This document shows positions 9,626-23,000 of a stretch of DNA of 64,000 nt, in pieces. The translations under genes were made by a program, and so were the position numbers. A model generated the notes under the pieces. That model saw nothing but the letters and a program-made list of their open reading frames with translations. It had not been told where the DNA came from and made no database searches. Source of the DNA: Bugula neritina (lineage: Eukaryota > Bryozoa > Gymnolaemata > Cheilostomatida > Bugulidae); NCBI GenBank assembly GCA_964035545.1, contig CAXIUT010000012.1, positions 1 through 64,000 on the forward strand. Direction: 5' to 3'. The stretch's first letter is position 1. Each line of letters begins with the position of its first letter.

Positions 9626-12232
9626 ATGCTAGTCAAGAGATTCTTTGCACTAGTGTTAGAGATCTTATTGCTGATTCTCTATGTTTCTGCAGCTTCCTTT
9701 TCCTACAGCTCTTGTAATAACACTTTTTCTCTCAATACTGCCAATCTACAATGCACCGCCTGTCTCACCAATCAAATCTCAAATACCTATCAAACTCTTC
9801 CCACCATCTGCCAATGCTAACCAGGATACCGAATCACCACAAATGCCGCCTCTTGTAACGCCATCTTCTCTTCAACATGCACCACAACCAATGCCTATTA
9901 CCCTATCATTTCCACAGATGGTTCTACTTCCACCACATCTCTTAACTGCGCGGCCTGTTCAAGTACAGCTTATACAAACATGTAATTCAAAATTTACAAA
10001 GAAATGGTACAGCTTGCATACCTTGTGGCTCAGGAATGAGTTATTCCACATCTCAAGGCTGTATTTGTTCCAATACCAATCACATCAGAACTGAACTAGG
10101 TTGCTATCAGACCACAGTCACTCCTTCTGTCACCAACAGTCAGTATTCAGATGCTCTCAAATATGTACTTCCTTCTCACTCAGCTTGTTTATGCATGCTC
10201 TACAAATCAAGATCATCTCTCTTGCTCACAAATCCTTAATCTATGCACCTACTCAAAAGCATAGGCCACTACTCCCTAGTGTCAATTCTTTTCGACCCAC
10301 TCCTTAACCTCCATCCTCGAAGCAGACGCCTCAGGATTTTCTCTAACATCAACCAAAGATGCCTCTATTTCCCTTAAGTTAGTTTCTTTTTCGACTACTG
10401 GCAACTATCTGGGTTAAAAATATCTTCTTTTGGGTGATATTATGCGTTGTGGAATTCCAACTAATTCTGAAATAGGAGTCGTATTGGGAATCAACATAGA
10501 AGTAAGCTGTTAATTCGACTTCAACCATCTCATCATCTAACTCAACAGCAAACAATAGAAAAATAAACTCTACCAGTTGCTTGTCCAGGGAGATGATCAA
10601 AAATACTATGAAGTGCCAGTTTATATGTCTGGTAGTAGCCAACCTATCAAACGATTCTTTCTTGAAGATTCTTAAAGTCAAACTAATAAACTTACTATCC
10701 TCACTAGTTTCGTCCTACAATTCACCTTTTCTGGAGGTAAAATCAACTCTCCTCGCTTCTAACCTACATACACACAATTATCGACCTAAGAAGGAACAGG
10801 AGTTATCGGACAAAGCTCTCTAACTCTTTCCTTTGAAGTAATTTTCGATACAGATCTTAGCACCTTTTGGACTGGAGCTCTGGCTTCATTCATTGTTGTT
10901 TCAGTTGCAGCATTGATCCATACCTTTGCTAAAACTTATATTGGACATCTAAATCGCAAATCTTTTTTAGAGTTTTTGCCTAATTTAGCAGGAGTTTATT
11001 CTTTATGGCTCTTCTATTATCTCCTCTGCATGACTGGATACTGGTTTCTTTTCAACAAAATTTCATCATCTCCTTTTCTCCTTCTTCCTTCCAAATAACC
11101 TACTCTCTACCCAACATTCTACGCTTTAGTAGCAATTATGGTTGTTCTAAGACTGATCTGGGCTATTAGGTAAAAGTCTGATCGTCTCTCCACTGAAGTT
11201 TATTTAATCAACTGGTAAAAAGGACAGTTCCGTAACAGTTGGAGATAAATATTTATCGTCAATTCTCTTGCTTAATTTTATACTTATCGCACAGTTTCTC
11301 TCTTCTGGATGCTTGTAGTTCTTCTATTTTTCATGAGTGGTGTTGACTGGTAGTCTTTGGCTGCTTCAGATACTTCAACTTCTAATTCAAATCTCAGTCC
11401 TCAAAATAGAATCTTTCTCTATTTCTTATCTTCTGTTCTTTTCTTGACAATAGGAATTGTCTTCAAAATTTTAAGAAGAATAAGTGTGTTGTTTTGGGCT
11501 CTTCCTTTCTAGGACTTCGTGGACTACTGTACAGTAACAAATATATCATTCGTATTTATCAAAAAAAGAGCTCCTCACGCCTACTATCTTCATGCTGCTC
11601 TACCTGATCGTACCGAAGTTACTTATCGTTAAATTAATGAAGCTATTAGAAGAGGACTCCAAAAGAACAGATCAGTTAGTAATGAAGTATCTTCTCTTGA
11701 TTCTCTAAGACTCTACTCTCTGTATTTAAGCAAAGATATATAAGATAAACATACTCAGTTTCTAAAAAAAATGTAAGATCAAGAGCATGCACAAAGGATG
11801 AAATACAATAAATAGTCACAAAAGAAGTCAAAAGTAAATCTGAGAGAAGAGTTTATTGAGACCAAACTGAAGCCTCATATCCAAGGTATGGTATCAAGGG
11901 AAAACGATGGAAACAGAAAGACAACTTTTCAAAGTTATTGTGGTTCTCCTCCTTTAGATCTCAGACAAGAAGGAGGAAGAAATAGAACTATTGTCTTTTT
12001 TGATGAGGCTCTTGAGTTGGTGAGAGATGTTTTTCCCAATGGAAATGAGTTTTAAGAGATCCATACTTTAATAGTAATATTTTTAGGATGGGTTACTCTG
12101 GTTAACAGCTGTCCAATTGCTGCTCTTTTGACCTACTTTGTTGATGAGTATTTAATGAGTAATTGGATATCTTGGTCCTGTAGAAACAATCTTGAATCAA
12201 TGACTAAAGTCAAAAAAGGTTTTATGATCTGA
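9626..12232 (+). CDS. TMEM67: Meckelin (TMEM67/MKS3), ciliary transition-zone receptor
   Basis: 855 aa after two introns (9982-10001, 20 nt; 10165-10183, 19 nt). Order: signal peptide (residues 1-22), a Cys-rich extracellular region (CTACL, CIPCGSGMSYS, CICSNTN), a beta-rich ectodomain, then several membrane segments from about residue 415, and a C-terminal part with DFVDYCTVTNISFVF, closely resembling the vertebrate meckelin FxDxCSVSNIS motif. Meckelin sits at the transition zone of cilia and controls membrane protein entry. Human TMEM67 is 995 aa, so this is slightly short. Intron 1 removal joins TNI to NGTACIPCG and is unambiguous. The protein fits the ciliate lifestyle and the other ciliary genes in the window. 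Confidence 0.88.
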
Positions 12233-12371
12233 CCTTTTATTCTTATATTCAATCTCAAAAGCCTATCAATATACATAAATATTATCTAGTAACATTTCAT
12301 AATTATCTGTTGATATAAAAGACTAAAAGTATTTATCTTTAGATATTTGATAAATGAATTAAAGTAAAATA

Positions 12372-13906
12372 TCAAATGGTTTATGAATCCTCTATAAAGA
12401 ATGTTTTTATGATTCGTACAAGCCTCTTGTATACTTTTTCTGAGGGATGTTTTTGAAGACTTTCTATTCTCTAAAAAAATCCAGGAATTTGCTATAATTC
12501 TTTCATTACTACGTTATTCGAACTTATTTTGTTTCCTACTTGTAACAACTAAAATAAAGCATGCAATCCGCCATCTAGATTGATTGGATTTTCCTCTTCC
12601 ATCAAAAAAGAAGTCAATATCGATAAGAAGTTGTATTTTTTGATAATAGGATATATATTTTCTGGAATTCCAGTACTACAAAGATTCCCGATCACAAAGC
12701 TCACCTATTTTTTAACTTCTTAATTATCTCTTTATAAAAGAAAAGCCAATTTTTAAAATAATCTAGGATAGTTCAACAGTTGGTTGATTTGAGAAACTGT
12801 TCCCACACATAAATTAGAAACTATCCAACAAACCTATTTACGAATTCCTTGCTTTTGATGATCCAACAGAGATTAAAATACTTATAAACATCCACCTTGA
12901 AAAAGAGTCTCAGCCTGCAACTCGTTCCCGTTGCCTATATTTCCTAACACTCTTAATACTCCAGCTACTATCTTCACTGATTCTTTCTCTCGCAGTCTAT
13001 CAAACAAATGTCCAACAAACCCTTTTATACTTACAATATGTTAAATTCTAGTCTTCTGACTATCACTATTCGTAGCAATAGCCCAAAGACAACTAGTAAC
13101 TTCTTTCTCCTTCAATATCCCACTCATTACCAACTTCCCCATCACAGGAATAGAATTCTTTATTTTACTATACTTTGGCTTAGGATCACCTTTACAAAGA
13201 GTAGATAAAATCCAAGCACCTTGCTCAACTATCTCTGGCCGAGTAGAATCCTCAACTGCTTTTATAATAGTATCTAGCCCGCCTTTCTATAAGATAGCGT
13301 CTCTTAATTTAGGCGAGTCTGCTGCGATATTTCCCAATCCCCAAAGAGCCTGTTCAACAATATGAGGCTATTTTTCAGAGATAAGAGTGAGAAAGGTTTT
13401 TATTCCATCTTTATCAACCACTGATTGACACTAAGAAGACCTAGTATAGAGAATGTTGGTTAGGATCCATGTAGCTTATAGTTTTATTTGAGGAAATTGG
13501 TTTTAAGTCATCATAGTAAGCAAGACAGGTACAGTCCCTAAGTCAATAACTCTTTGAAAAAGTTCGATATTTTATTAATCTTATGCAACTAGTATTCTCA
13601 ATCCGATGATAGCCTGATGTCTTGCTTTTTAGTTGACATGAGTGAGACCTTTACAAAGTTCTTACAATTGAGAGAAATTGTAATGAACGTCCATAATTCT
13701 AAATACATCAAATAGTACTCTTAGATCATTTATCGTCTTGTTTAATCTACTATAATTTTGGGTTTAGAAGTAATCTAATCTTCCATAGAATAATTACTGA
13801 AATGATTGTTTCTTCTCTTCTTGAAAACCTGCTCTCTACTACCTTTTCTTATTTCTACTATCAAGCTCTACCTGCTTTGAATAAACTTTTACCCTTTCTC
13901 CTACAT
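12372..13906 (-). CDS. Importin alpha (karyopherin alpha)
   Basis: 504 aa after one 20-nt intron (13699-13718, GTACTATTTGATGTATTTAG). The N-terminus (start 13906) is a typical importin-beta-binding domain rich in Arg/Lys (VEIRKGSREQVFKKRRN). It is followed by about ten armadillo repeats with the conserved W/N ladder, for example ALWGLGNIAAD, GAWILSTLCKGDP, SCLWAIATN and CWIVSNLCVG. Importin alpha binds classical nuclear localisation signals and carries cargo into the nucleus with importin beta. Length matches the family (about 530 aa). The gene converges with meckelin (140 bases between stops). One or two ARM helices are divergent from the consensus. Confidence 0.92.
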
Positions 13907-14105
13907 CAACAAAGTCAATTATATTATTATCTAAAACTATATTCAAAAATATTATTTAAAATTATATTCAAAAATATCTACAAAATCCCTGCTAAATATT
14001 CCTACTTCTACTATAAATTATTTTTGTTTTCTTTATGTTGATCTTTTATTTGTTGGAGCTGATGTTTATTTAGTTGAGATTTAATTTTTTGATAATGATT
14101 TGAGT

Positions 14106-14749
14106 ATGAAGAGCTAGATAACTGATCGTTCGATGAGTCAACTCACTGTAAAAGAAGACAAAGCTAAAGGAACCGACCTCTTTGAAAAGAAAGTCCTCTA
14201 CTAAGAAAGATAGTTCTACTAAACACGTTCAAAAAATCTTATCGGAAAAAAATGTCTCATCAAAAGTTCCAATAATATAGAAATATGTGACCATGCTATC
14301 CTTCACCAACGACTTATCCTTCGTGGAGACTTAGCCAAAGTCAGCATAGGGAAATACGTTATTTTATCGTAAATGGTCATCATAAAACCTCCAACCAAAA
14401 GACAAAACAAAGAACTAAGGTATGTTCCTATCAACATCGGTATTTCTACTTCTAGAAAGGCAACTATGTCTACATCGATAAGGGAACCATAATCGAAGCA
14501 ATGAGTCTGGGTAACTATATTAAAATCGGAAGAGATTGTATTTTAGGACAAAGAGTAGTAATAGGAGATAACGCTGTTATCCTGGACAACTCAATTGTCA
14601 ATCAGGATACCTATATTGCCCCATACTCAGTTTACGGAGGAAAACCAGCTGTCTATATGGGATAACTACCATAGACTTTTTCAGTAGTACAAAAAGAGAA
14701 CTGTCAAAAGTATTTTTAAAACTTTATCAAAAACCAACCAAACAAATGA
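14106..14749 (+). CDS. DCTN5: Dynactin subunit 5 (p25), left-handed beta helix
   Basis: 207 aa after one 20-nt intron (14440-14459, GTATTTCTACTTCTAGAAAG), which joins PINIG to NYVYIDKGT. The chain is a series of hexapeptide turns (LILRGDLAKVSIGKY, NYIKIGRDCILGQRVVIGDNA, VILDNSIV) and ends with the typical APYSVYGGKPA. p25 is a pointed-end subunit of dynactin, the dynein adaptor for membrane cargo. Family length is about 180 aa, so the N-terminus is slightly extended; a second Met at 14133-14135 is an alternative start. I rate the gamma-carbonic-anhydrase fold family as certain and the DCTN5 assignment as probable from RGDLA and PFTV-like positions. Confidence 0.85.
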
Positions 14750-14962
14750 TCTTATCTCATAGCTATATCTTAATTTACCTCATGTAGTTCCTTTGATATC
14801 TAAATCTCCATCAAAATAGTCTTAAAATTAATATTAAGAGAGATTTTTTATCAAATGAAGAAAATAAGTTGATTAAAGGCATATTTTACCAAATAAATAA
14901 GATTAATATCATTGCAGTTGTTACTACTGACTATAGAGATATGTGTAAATAACTAATAAAGA

Positions 14963-15934
14963 ATGAGATGGAACAAGTTTGTGGTCTAAGAACCAAATCA
15001 AAGCATAGATCATTCTCCTGCCTCCTTTCTCTCTTCCTCTAAAATCTCTTCTTCCTCAAAACAAAACAGATTTGGTCTCAAGTCCTGCGAGAAAGCCAAA
15101 CTCACTCATTCTCTCATAAGTCAACACATCATAAATTAACAATAAAATATCAATGACTCAGCCATACGTAAAATGATCAGTCAAATATCCATAAAACAAG
15201 AACCAGAACCTGTTTCAAAAGATGGAAACACTCCTCTTCTGAATAAAAAATCAACCAACATCAACAAAGAAGATCAATAACTTAAATAATTAACTGAAAA
15301 CTTCATTTTAGAGTTTGAAAACTTTCTAGCAGACTTCTTTAACAAGTACGACACAATCAAAGTTGACAAAAACAAAAAAGATATGCTGAAACAGACTTTC
15401 ATTTAGACTATTCAAGAAACAATCAATAAATGTCTAGTCAACTAACTACCTGTTCTAAATCACTCGCTTGCAACTAAACAATCGATGCCTAACCTTAATA
15501 CTCCTAATAACAAAATACTTGTCTCGAACAAAGTTATAAGTCCGAGTAATAGATACGTCTCCTTTGCTGTACAGTTCAAAAACCAAAAGATAATGTAAAA
15601 AAATGGCCTTCCTCTGGATCAATCAAACGATTAGCTTAGTAAATTATTAAACAATCAATAAAGAGGAAGAAGTAGCTAAAAGATAGAAAGAAAGAGTGAA
15701 GATAAAATCAAAGAAGGGAAGATAGAAAGAAAGAGTGAAGATAGAATCAAAGAAGGGAAGCTAATAACAAGAACTTCTCGTGTAAAAAAGAATCGAAAGT
15801 AGAGATCTTTTGATTGTTCTGGATAAGATATAATGGAAAGAAGTCTAAATGACAGCCGTCGTAGTTCTAGAAGTCGTTTAAAGGCAAGAGATGCTCTCTA
15901 CCAGTTCAACAAAGTTCTTAATTATAACAATTGA
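14963..15934 (+). CDS. Hypothetical protein with charged tandem repeat
   Basis: A single open frame of 323 codons from ATG 14963 (MRWNKFVVQEPNQ) to TGA 15932-15934. The N-terminal third is Ser-rich. The centre contains a helical stretch (LTENFILEFENFLADFFNKY). The C-terminal third is Arg/Lys/Glu-rich with a direct duplication of KIERKSEDKIKEG encoded by two near-identical blocks at about 15680-15760, and ends in SRR/SR-like sequence (SRRSSRSRLK). No family is recognised. The basic SR-like tail could indicate RNA or chromatin association, but that is only inference. Confidence 0.55.
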
Positions 15935-16053
15935 TCAAATCAATTTATCACTACTTATATCATATTGTCTATTACTCAATTAAATGCTATTTGATTTCGA
16001 GTATTTCTTTAAGAAATCAATAAAGATGAAGTTATCAATTGATAGTCAATGTA

Positions 16054-18404
16054 TCATTCATATCCCATTCCTCTTTTGGGAATACTAGCAGCTCTACTCT
16101 AAACATCGTCTCTGACAATCAACACTGCCTATAATAGTTCAGAGGCCTTATCAGGAAATACTTCTGCTACTTTAGTAGGTAACACCTAAAATTATTTACC
16201 TTTCTTCATTAACAAATCAACAATTATATTGAACTTATTCTTTAACTTCTACATAAATGTCTTGGATGTGCATTAACTAAACTAGTCAGCAAACTTGATA
16301 AAAACAGTTCTATCTTTCTTTATTATTTAAGTGAAAGCCACTCTAGAATTGAATACTGACCTAAATAGTTAAAAAATGACCTGAATCATTGAAGAAATAC
16401 CTAAATATACCAAGAAAAGTACCTGATTTAGTGAATACTATCTGGATTTATTCGTTTTGAAGTAGCACCTAAGTTACAATACTTTATTTCCATATTATTA
16501 TGAGCTTTATATAATATTTTAGTAAATATTATAAACTGTTCTATGTAGGCATTTACCACATATTAAAGTGTATCTTTAACCACCATTCTATAGTGTATAA
16601 TATTGATAATCAAACTCTGACTCTATATATCTGCCAACTAAGCAGTGACTGTTTTAAGAATATTAGCCATCGTTTGACAAGATTTGTCATTTAGCCACTT
16701 CAAACTAAAGAGTTGAGGATAAAACTAGCGTAGCACATTCATCAGTATCACCTAGATTACCATTCCAATAAACCGAGGAATCGATTGGTTGAATTCTGCC
16801 TTACATCATTGATACCTAAATCTAATAATAACAACCTTTTTGGACTTCAGTAAAAAATATTTTTTAAATTCTAGTCTTATACTATTAACTCACGTACTCA
16901 GCAAACACCTCCTTAGATTCTCCTGCATGCTTCAAACATTCATTATAGTCATTGATATAGAGAATCAGTTTGTACTAAAAGTCAACCAACTGATCCTAGT
17001 TATACATAGGCTTGATCTCCTCTCTCCATTCTTCTTCTATCAATCCAACCTCTCCTCTCTGAACATCATTCACTGTCTCAGTTATACACTATATAAGACT
17101 GATAGTACTCTAACAAATTAGATAAAGATCTCTCCTTTGAGTTGATCTTTGATAACTTCTGCTTCCTGATTGATGAACCTGAAAATATCTGAAGGAAACA
17201 TAGATATAAGATCTGCTCCATCTCTCAATATTTATTAATAATATTTTCTATTAAATTTTTTTTTATCCTATTCTAGTGCTCCTTCAATGTAATCCACCAC
17301 TATCTTTTTATTATGGTCAATGAAATAGGGCATCAATATCTTTACTTTTGATTTTAAGTTAGCCAAATTAGTACTATCCACTCCTGCTCTAGATAACATG
17401 GTCTAGTATTCATCAATCCAACCTAGAAGAATAACTAGATGTCCATATTGCTTTTCTTCCTATATTTGATCAAAATAAGGAATAATCTAAGTCTATATTT
17501 GATGTTGGTAACTGGCTTGATATAGTTGCATTATTGGAAAATCAGAAGGAAAGTAAGGCTGCACATAGTCGTTCACATCAACTAGATCTTTTGTTGCAAA
17601 TTTAGCCTTCTGAATTATTCCGATCAAATCATCTTCATCAGCCAACTGCTCTTTAAAACGAACCTAAATAGATTACTCAATAACTGCCTTCGCCCTCTAT
17701 CTCATTATCTTTTATTTACCCTTAATATCCAACGCTTTATCATATGCTTAGATTACTTTAACAGCCATTCTGAGAGTTTAGGGCTTTTACTTACCGAATT
17801 TGATACAGTCTGTGAAGGTAAGAAAGATTCTATCGAAAAAGGTGGTTTAGAAGTTATTGACTTTAACAAATTATTTTCTCATAATAGATGTTTATCTTTG
17901 CCATGAAGAATCATCAAGCAGAGCATCTCTTAGCTCTATCAAGTTAAGCAATTTATTACCAACTATTAGATATTTCGTTTAATCCTAGGCCAGCTTTTAA
18001 AGATTCTGCATCTAGGACTACATGTCAATAAAATACGACAGTTGCTCAATCACTTTACCAACATTGCTTTGACAAACATGCAATGTTATTATATCTTCCA
18101 TAAAATCGTGAAATTATGACTGCTATCGCCATAAATCATTCAATTTATCACTATGCTATTAGGCCTACTTCATGTAGTTGTTAGCCTATTGAACTGATTC
18201 TTTAGATTGCTTTATACACTATATCTACCATCTTATCGCCTTACTCAGTTGACTATCCAGTTTCACCTGCTTCTTTTAGTATTCATTCAGCAAAAGAGAT
18301 ATCTTCTAAGGATTTGAATATGACTTGTCAGAAAACACCTTCGAAAGCACCTTCTATGCCTCCTTTACCACTGCTCTCTCGTCTAAAAATTTGTACAAAT
18401 CCAT
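16054..18404 (-). CDS. SEC6: Exocyst complex component SEC6 (EXOC3)
   Basis: 776 aa after one 20-nt intron (17089-17108, GTACTATCAGTCTTATATAG). The protein is almost entirely helical and follows the SEC6 layout: an N-terminal coiled coil (FLDERAVVKEAQKVL), a central helical region (KDLVDVNDYVQPYFPSDFPI) and the typical helical-bundle signature HLVILLGWIDEYQTML seen in Sec6 proteins. The C-terminus ends AASIPKRGMGYE. SEC6 is a subunit of the octameric exocyst, which tethers secretory vesicles to the plasma membrane. Family length is about 750-800 aa. Similarity is spread thinly, as usual for exocyst subunits. Start 18404 is the only ATG before the TGA-rich CAAT repeat. Confidence 0.75.
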
Positions 18405-18420
18405 CAGTCTAATTATATTA

Positions 18421-18461
18421 TCAATCAATCCATCAATTAATCAATCAATCAATCAATCAAT
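18421..18461. repeat. CAAT microsatellite
   Basis: About nine near-perfect CAAT/TCAA tetranucleotide units lie just upstream of the SEC6 start, between two divergent genes. Confidence 0.85.
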
Positions 18462-18558
18462 GACATTAAATTCATTCCTAATCTTTAAAGGTAAATTAGT
18501 AAATCCTTTGAAGTTTATATTATTTATTATCTACTCATTACAATTTGGTCGCTTTACA

Positions 18559-19797
18559 ATGAATTACTTTCACAATAACCCAGAATAACATATCTGGCTG
18601 CCTATACAACAATCACACTACTAATACCTCTCTAGCTCCTTCACTCACTCCAACTCAGCCTCACTCCATCTAGCCAAAGACCAGCAGCAAGTGTATGCTA
18701 TAAAATTTTATAAAGGAGAGCAGGAGCCAAGTTGTGTGATTGATGATCTTTTGGGACTAAAGCTGAATAATGTGGTTGAGTTTATAGCAGTCGGAAGATA
18801 GAATCAAAGATATGTGGTGATGTAGTTATGCTCGTATAATTTAAGAAGTTACTAGTTATCAAAAAGGAGTGGGGTTCGTAGCAGATAGGTTTGTAGGATA
18901 GGATTTCAGATAGTGAATGGACTAAAATAGCTGCAAATGAATAGAGTTATCCATGCAGATCTAAAGCCATAAAATATAGTGATATCACAAACAAAGACAA
19001 TAAAGATATGTGACATCGACTACTCTTTCAAGTAAAGTTAGTCTTAATTTAGATAAAGCTTAGCTAAATAAAGAAATAAAAGAATAGGCACATTTGAATA
19101 CATGGCTCCTTAAGTTTTACTATCCGGATAGGCTAGCTATCAATCAGATATTTGGAGTTTAGGTTTAGTCTTGTTCTAGCTATATTTTGGATATCTACCA
19201 TGGAATACACCCAATCTATAAAGACATCAATAATAGCACTTCATTAATTACTACCAACTCATCAAACTCTCACTCCATTCAGTCAGATCGAAAATCATCA
19301 ACTTAAAATCATCAACATCCTAAAAATATATCACTATCCTCATGAATCTAATACTCGATTGCCTTGTATTCTAACCTCAATCAAGAATCACACTTAAAAA
19401 CATATCGATACCTTAAATATATTATCTTTAATAAATAAAAATCAATCACAAAATGCTTTATAAAATATTTTGTAATCTTATTAATGATATAAATTAACTA
19501 CATCCTACAGACATCTTTATCAAAAAAACTAATAAACTTTCTTCCTCTCTGACTCAACTTACTACCTTTTTGAAAGACCATCCATCTCACCTTTAATTAT
19601 CAACTCTATTATCGTAGTTCAAAGAATAAGCTTGTAAAATAAGCAAAATAATAAGAAATAACTATCAAAGATTAGAAAATAAGACCCCTTTACCCATCTG
19701 GTAGCATAAATTAAATCTAGCATAGCACCTTTAAATCGCATATAACTACCTTTAAAATTATAAAACATAGAATCCTTCATTAACCACTCTTCATTGA
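18559..19797 (+). CDS. Divergent protein kinase
   Basis: 412 aa in one exon. Kinase landmarks: the catalytic-lysine strand VYAIKFY (about residue 46), the catalytic loop HADLKPQN (about residue 132), ICDIDYS in place of DFG (Asp present, Phe and Gly changed), EYMAPQ in place of APE, and the F-helix SDIWSLGLVLFQLYFG. The glycine loop is not clear. So the fold is a eukaryotic-type Ser/Thr kinase, with HRD changed to HAD and DFG to DID. The C-terminal 130 residues have no recognised domain. Activity is uncertain. Another in-frame ATG upstream (18460) would add 33 hydrophobic residues; I prefer 18559. Confidence 0.75.
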
Positions 19798-20024
19798 ACC
19801 GTTGAAAAACAAATCATTTATTCAAGTGATTAAATTCATTCATATCAATATATCTTCATCTTAATCATAATTATACCATCTTTAAATCCAAATAAAGTCC
19901 TTAAACTATTTGATCTTCTCATTTACTTATTAAATACTATCAAATCTCTTCAAAACCATTCCTGATCCTCTTTAAAATAAAGTTTAGATAGAAACCGATA
20001 TTACTCCTTTTATTATTTTATTCT

Positions 20025-23000
20025 ATGTTGGCCATAGATATCAACAGTAAAAGAACTCTACGTAAACTATCTTCTATCAAGCCATCACCTAGTACGATCT
20101 CTCCTACCTCCCAGAAGACATCGAAGGATAGTGCACTCTCCTAGCAGTTCAAACCATCATCAGCAGCACAATCAAGCTAGTCTTTGTCATCGTCCTCTCC
20201 ATCCTCACACTTGGAATACCTCTCCTACTCATGCACTGGTATTTCACCATCAATATAGGTGTCCTGGACTCAAAAGAAGACTACTCTACTCATATTGCCA
20301 CTTCGATTAAGCCTCTCACTTCTACATCTAAAACTACGACAACTAAATTTCAATCGTTCCTAAACAGCAAGCTACCTTCTTCGATGGAATATCAGAACAG
20401 ACATCTTTTTACTTTATCAATCGCTACCTCAAATATAGAGTCATAGATGACACCATACAAGTCCTGAAGTATAAAGAAAAGCCAAGGATAGCTCAAACCA
20501 TGGAAAAAGAATCAGTAGATGGACAAAAAAAAGATAAAGGATGGTCCACTGCCAAAGCTAATCAACTAGAATAAGCATTTGGACCTGGAGCCATGATTAT
20601 CGATCAACCAACTGTTTTCGATATCTTTGTCAAATAAATATTCAGACCTCTCTACATCTTCTTGATCTTAAATGTGGCCTTGCAGTTATAAATATAGTAC
20701 TATTTCTACTGTATTGTAATCACTATTAGTGCAATATTGGGAGTGGTGATGACAATAATCGAAGTTAGAAGAGTCAACAAACAGATCTATTAAATGTCTT
20801 TTTACTAAGTTCCTCTCCAAGTGCTCAGAAACAACTCAATCAATGAAGTTTCATCTTTGCACATTATACCCGGAGATATTGTTTTTCTCAACAAAACAAT
20901 CAGAATGCCTTTCTAAGGAGTCCTTTTAGAAGGATAAATGCTGATCAACTAATGTGTTCTCACAGGATAGTCAGTTCCAGTTGTTAAAAAAGCAGAACAT
21001 ATTGATAATCTACAAAGCAAGGAAGGATAGGTTGATAAATCAGGAGTCGTTTTCGAAGGAACTACTATTGTTCAAATAAATTCTAAAAAGAAAATGCATA
21101 TTTGGTAAAAGTATAGAGAATAGTATGGAGTGCCAGTATGTGTCACAAAGACCAACTTTGTCACTCTTAAAGGACAGCTTATCCGAAAGATCCTTTATCC
21201 AAACAAAGTGTAGAATCAATTTCAACAATAATCCACTAAATTTCTTCTTTTCCTGTTCTTTCTCACTCTCATCTCCTACACTCTCCTAATCTTACACCTC
21301 TACAAGTATATCAGCCCTTGGACTCTTCTCAAAAGAGGCTTAGACCTCATCACCATCACTGTTCCTCCTACTCTTCCCATCAGCATGACGATTGGTATAG
21401 TTTATGCCATCAGAAAGCTAAAAAATAAATAAATCTACACCATCTCTCCAAATCAACTCATTGAAGGAGGAGTCCTAGATACCATGTGCTTTGATAAAAC
21501 TGGTACTTTAACCATCGATACTATGTAATTTAAATCTCTGGTCTTAGCCAATTCTGACTCCTTCTAAGATACTTTAGAAGTGGCTCATTTCAAAAAGCCA
21601 TAAAAGCTAGCAGACAACTTAAGATTATCTATTACCAACATGGCTTGCAATCATACAGTAGTCAAATTATAATAAACCCAATAACTAATAGGAGACCCTA
21701 TGGAAATATAGCTTCTTAAATTTAGTGAGGTTTCGTTAAGCAGTTAGACTAATAACCCCTTTATCCTGTTTTTATTTTAAGGAAAATACTGTTCTGGGTA
21801 GGTTTACAAAAGGTATGACTTCGATTCATCTCTTCAAAGAATGAGTGTTATATGTAGATTAGATGAAGATCAAACCTATATATTTTCAAAGGGATCTCCA
21901 TAAATAATGCAAGCCATTATGAATCAATCTTCTATTCCTTCCAACTATAAGTCTAAATTAAGATAATTTGCTTCATCTGGATTTAGAATTCTAGCCATTG
22001 CCAGTAAAAAACTATCAGATGACTGGAAAAGTATGAGTAGAGATTAACTTTAAACCAATATGTCATTTAATGGCTTTTAAATCTTCTAAAACGGACTCAA
22101 ACCTCAAACCAGAACAGCTATATAAGAACTAAGAACAGTTGACATCAACCCAGTAATGATAACAGGAGATAATCCTATTACTGCCTCAAATATCAGCTAC
22201 CAATCAGCTATTCTAGACCCGAACACTAAAACTATTATTGTCGATCTCAATTAAAAATAATTCGTATAATAGTAGTTTAGCTACTCATGCCAAGACCTTA
22301 AAGAAATCAGCTTCTCCAGATAAGTTTTCTACCGATCTAGTATTAAAGGATAAAACTGCCATACTTCAGAACTACAATATGCAGATAACCTTCTATAAAA
22401 AGTACAATAAAATAACTATAATGTCTGTCTCACAGGAAAAGCCTTTCACCTTCTCTTTGGAACAGTCTAAGTTGATAAAAAATAGCCTCTTCATCCAATC
22501 CTCAGAGATCTACTAGAAGCAACTCAAATATTTGCTAGGACAAAGCCATATGACAAGTCCAACGTTGTCGTAATGTATCAAAATCTAGGAAGAATAGTAG
22601 GATTTTGCGGAGATGGAGCCAATGATTGTGCAGCTCTCAGTAAAGCCAACCTAGGTCTCTCTCTTTCTGAAACAGAAGCCTCTATTGCTGCTGCCTTTAC
22701 AGCCAAACAAAGACATATCGGCTCCATGGTTGAACTTATCAAATAAAGCAGAGCAGGACTTGCTACGAACTTCTCACTCTTCAACATCATGGCTTGTTAT
22801 GCCTTAACTCAATACACTTCTTCAGTTATGGATCAATTCTTTTTTGCATATCCAGCTGATTTCCAGTTTGTTTATCAAGATCTTTTCCTTAACTTGGCCT
22901 TCGTCTTCCTTCTAGGTACTTCATTCATTATTCAGGCAATATTGGAACTGCCGAGACTCTTTGTAAATAAAAACCAAGTGCTACTCTCTTCTCAGTCGCA

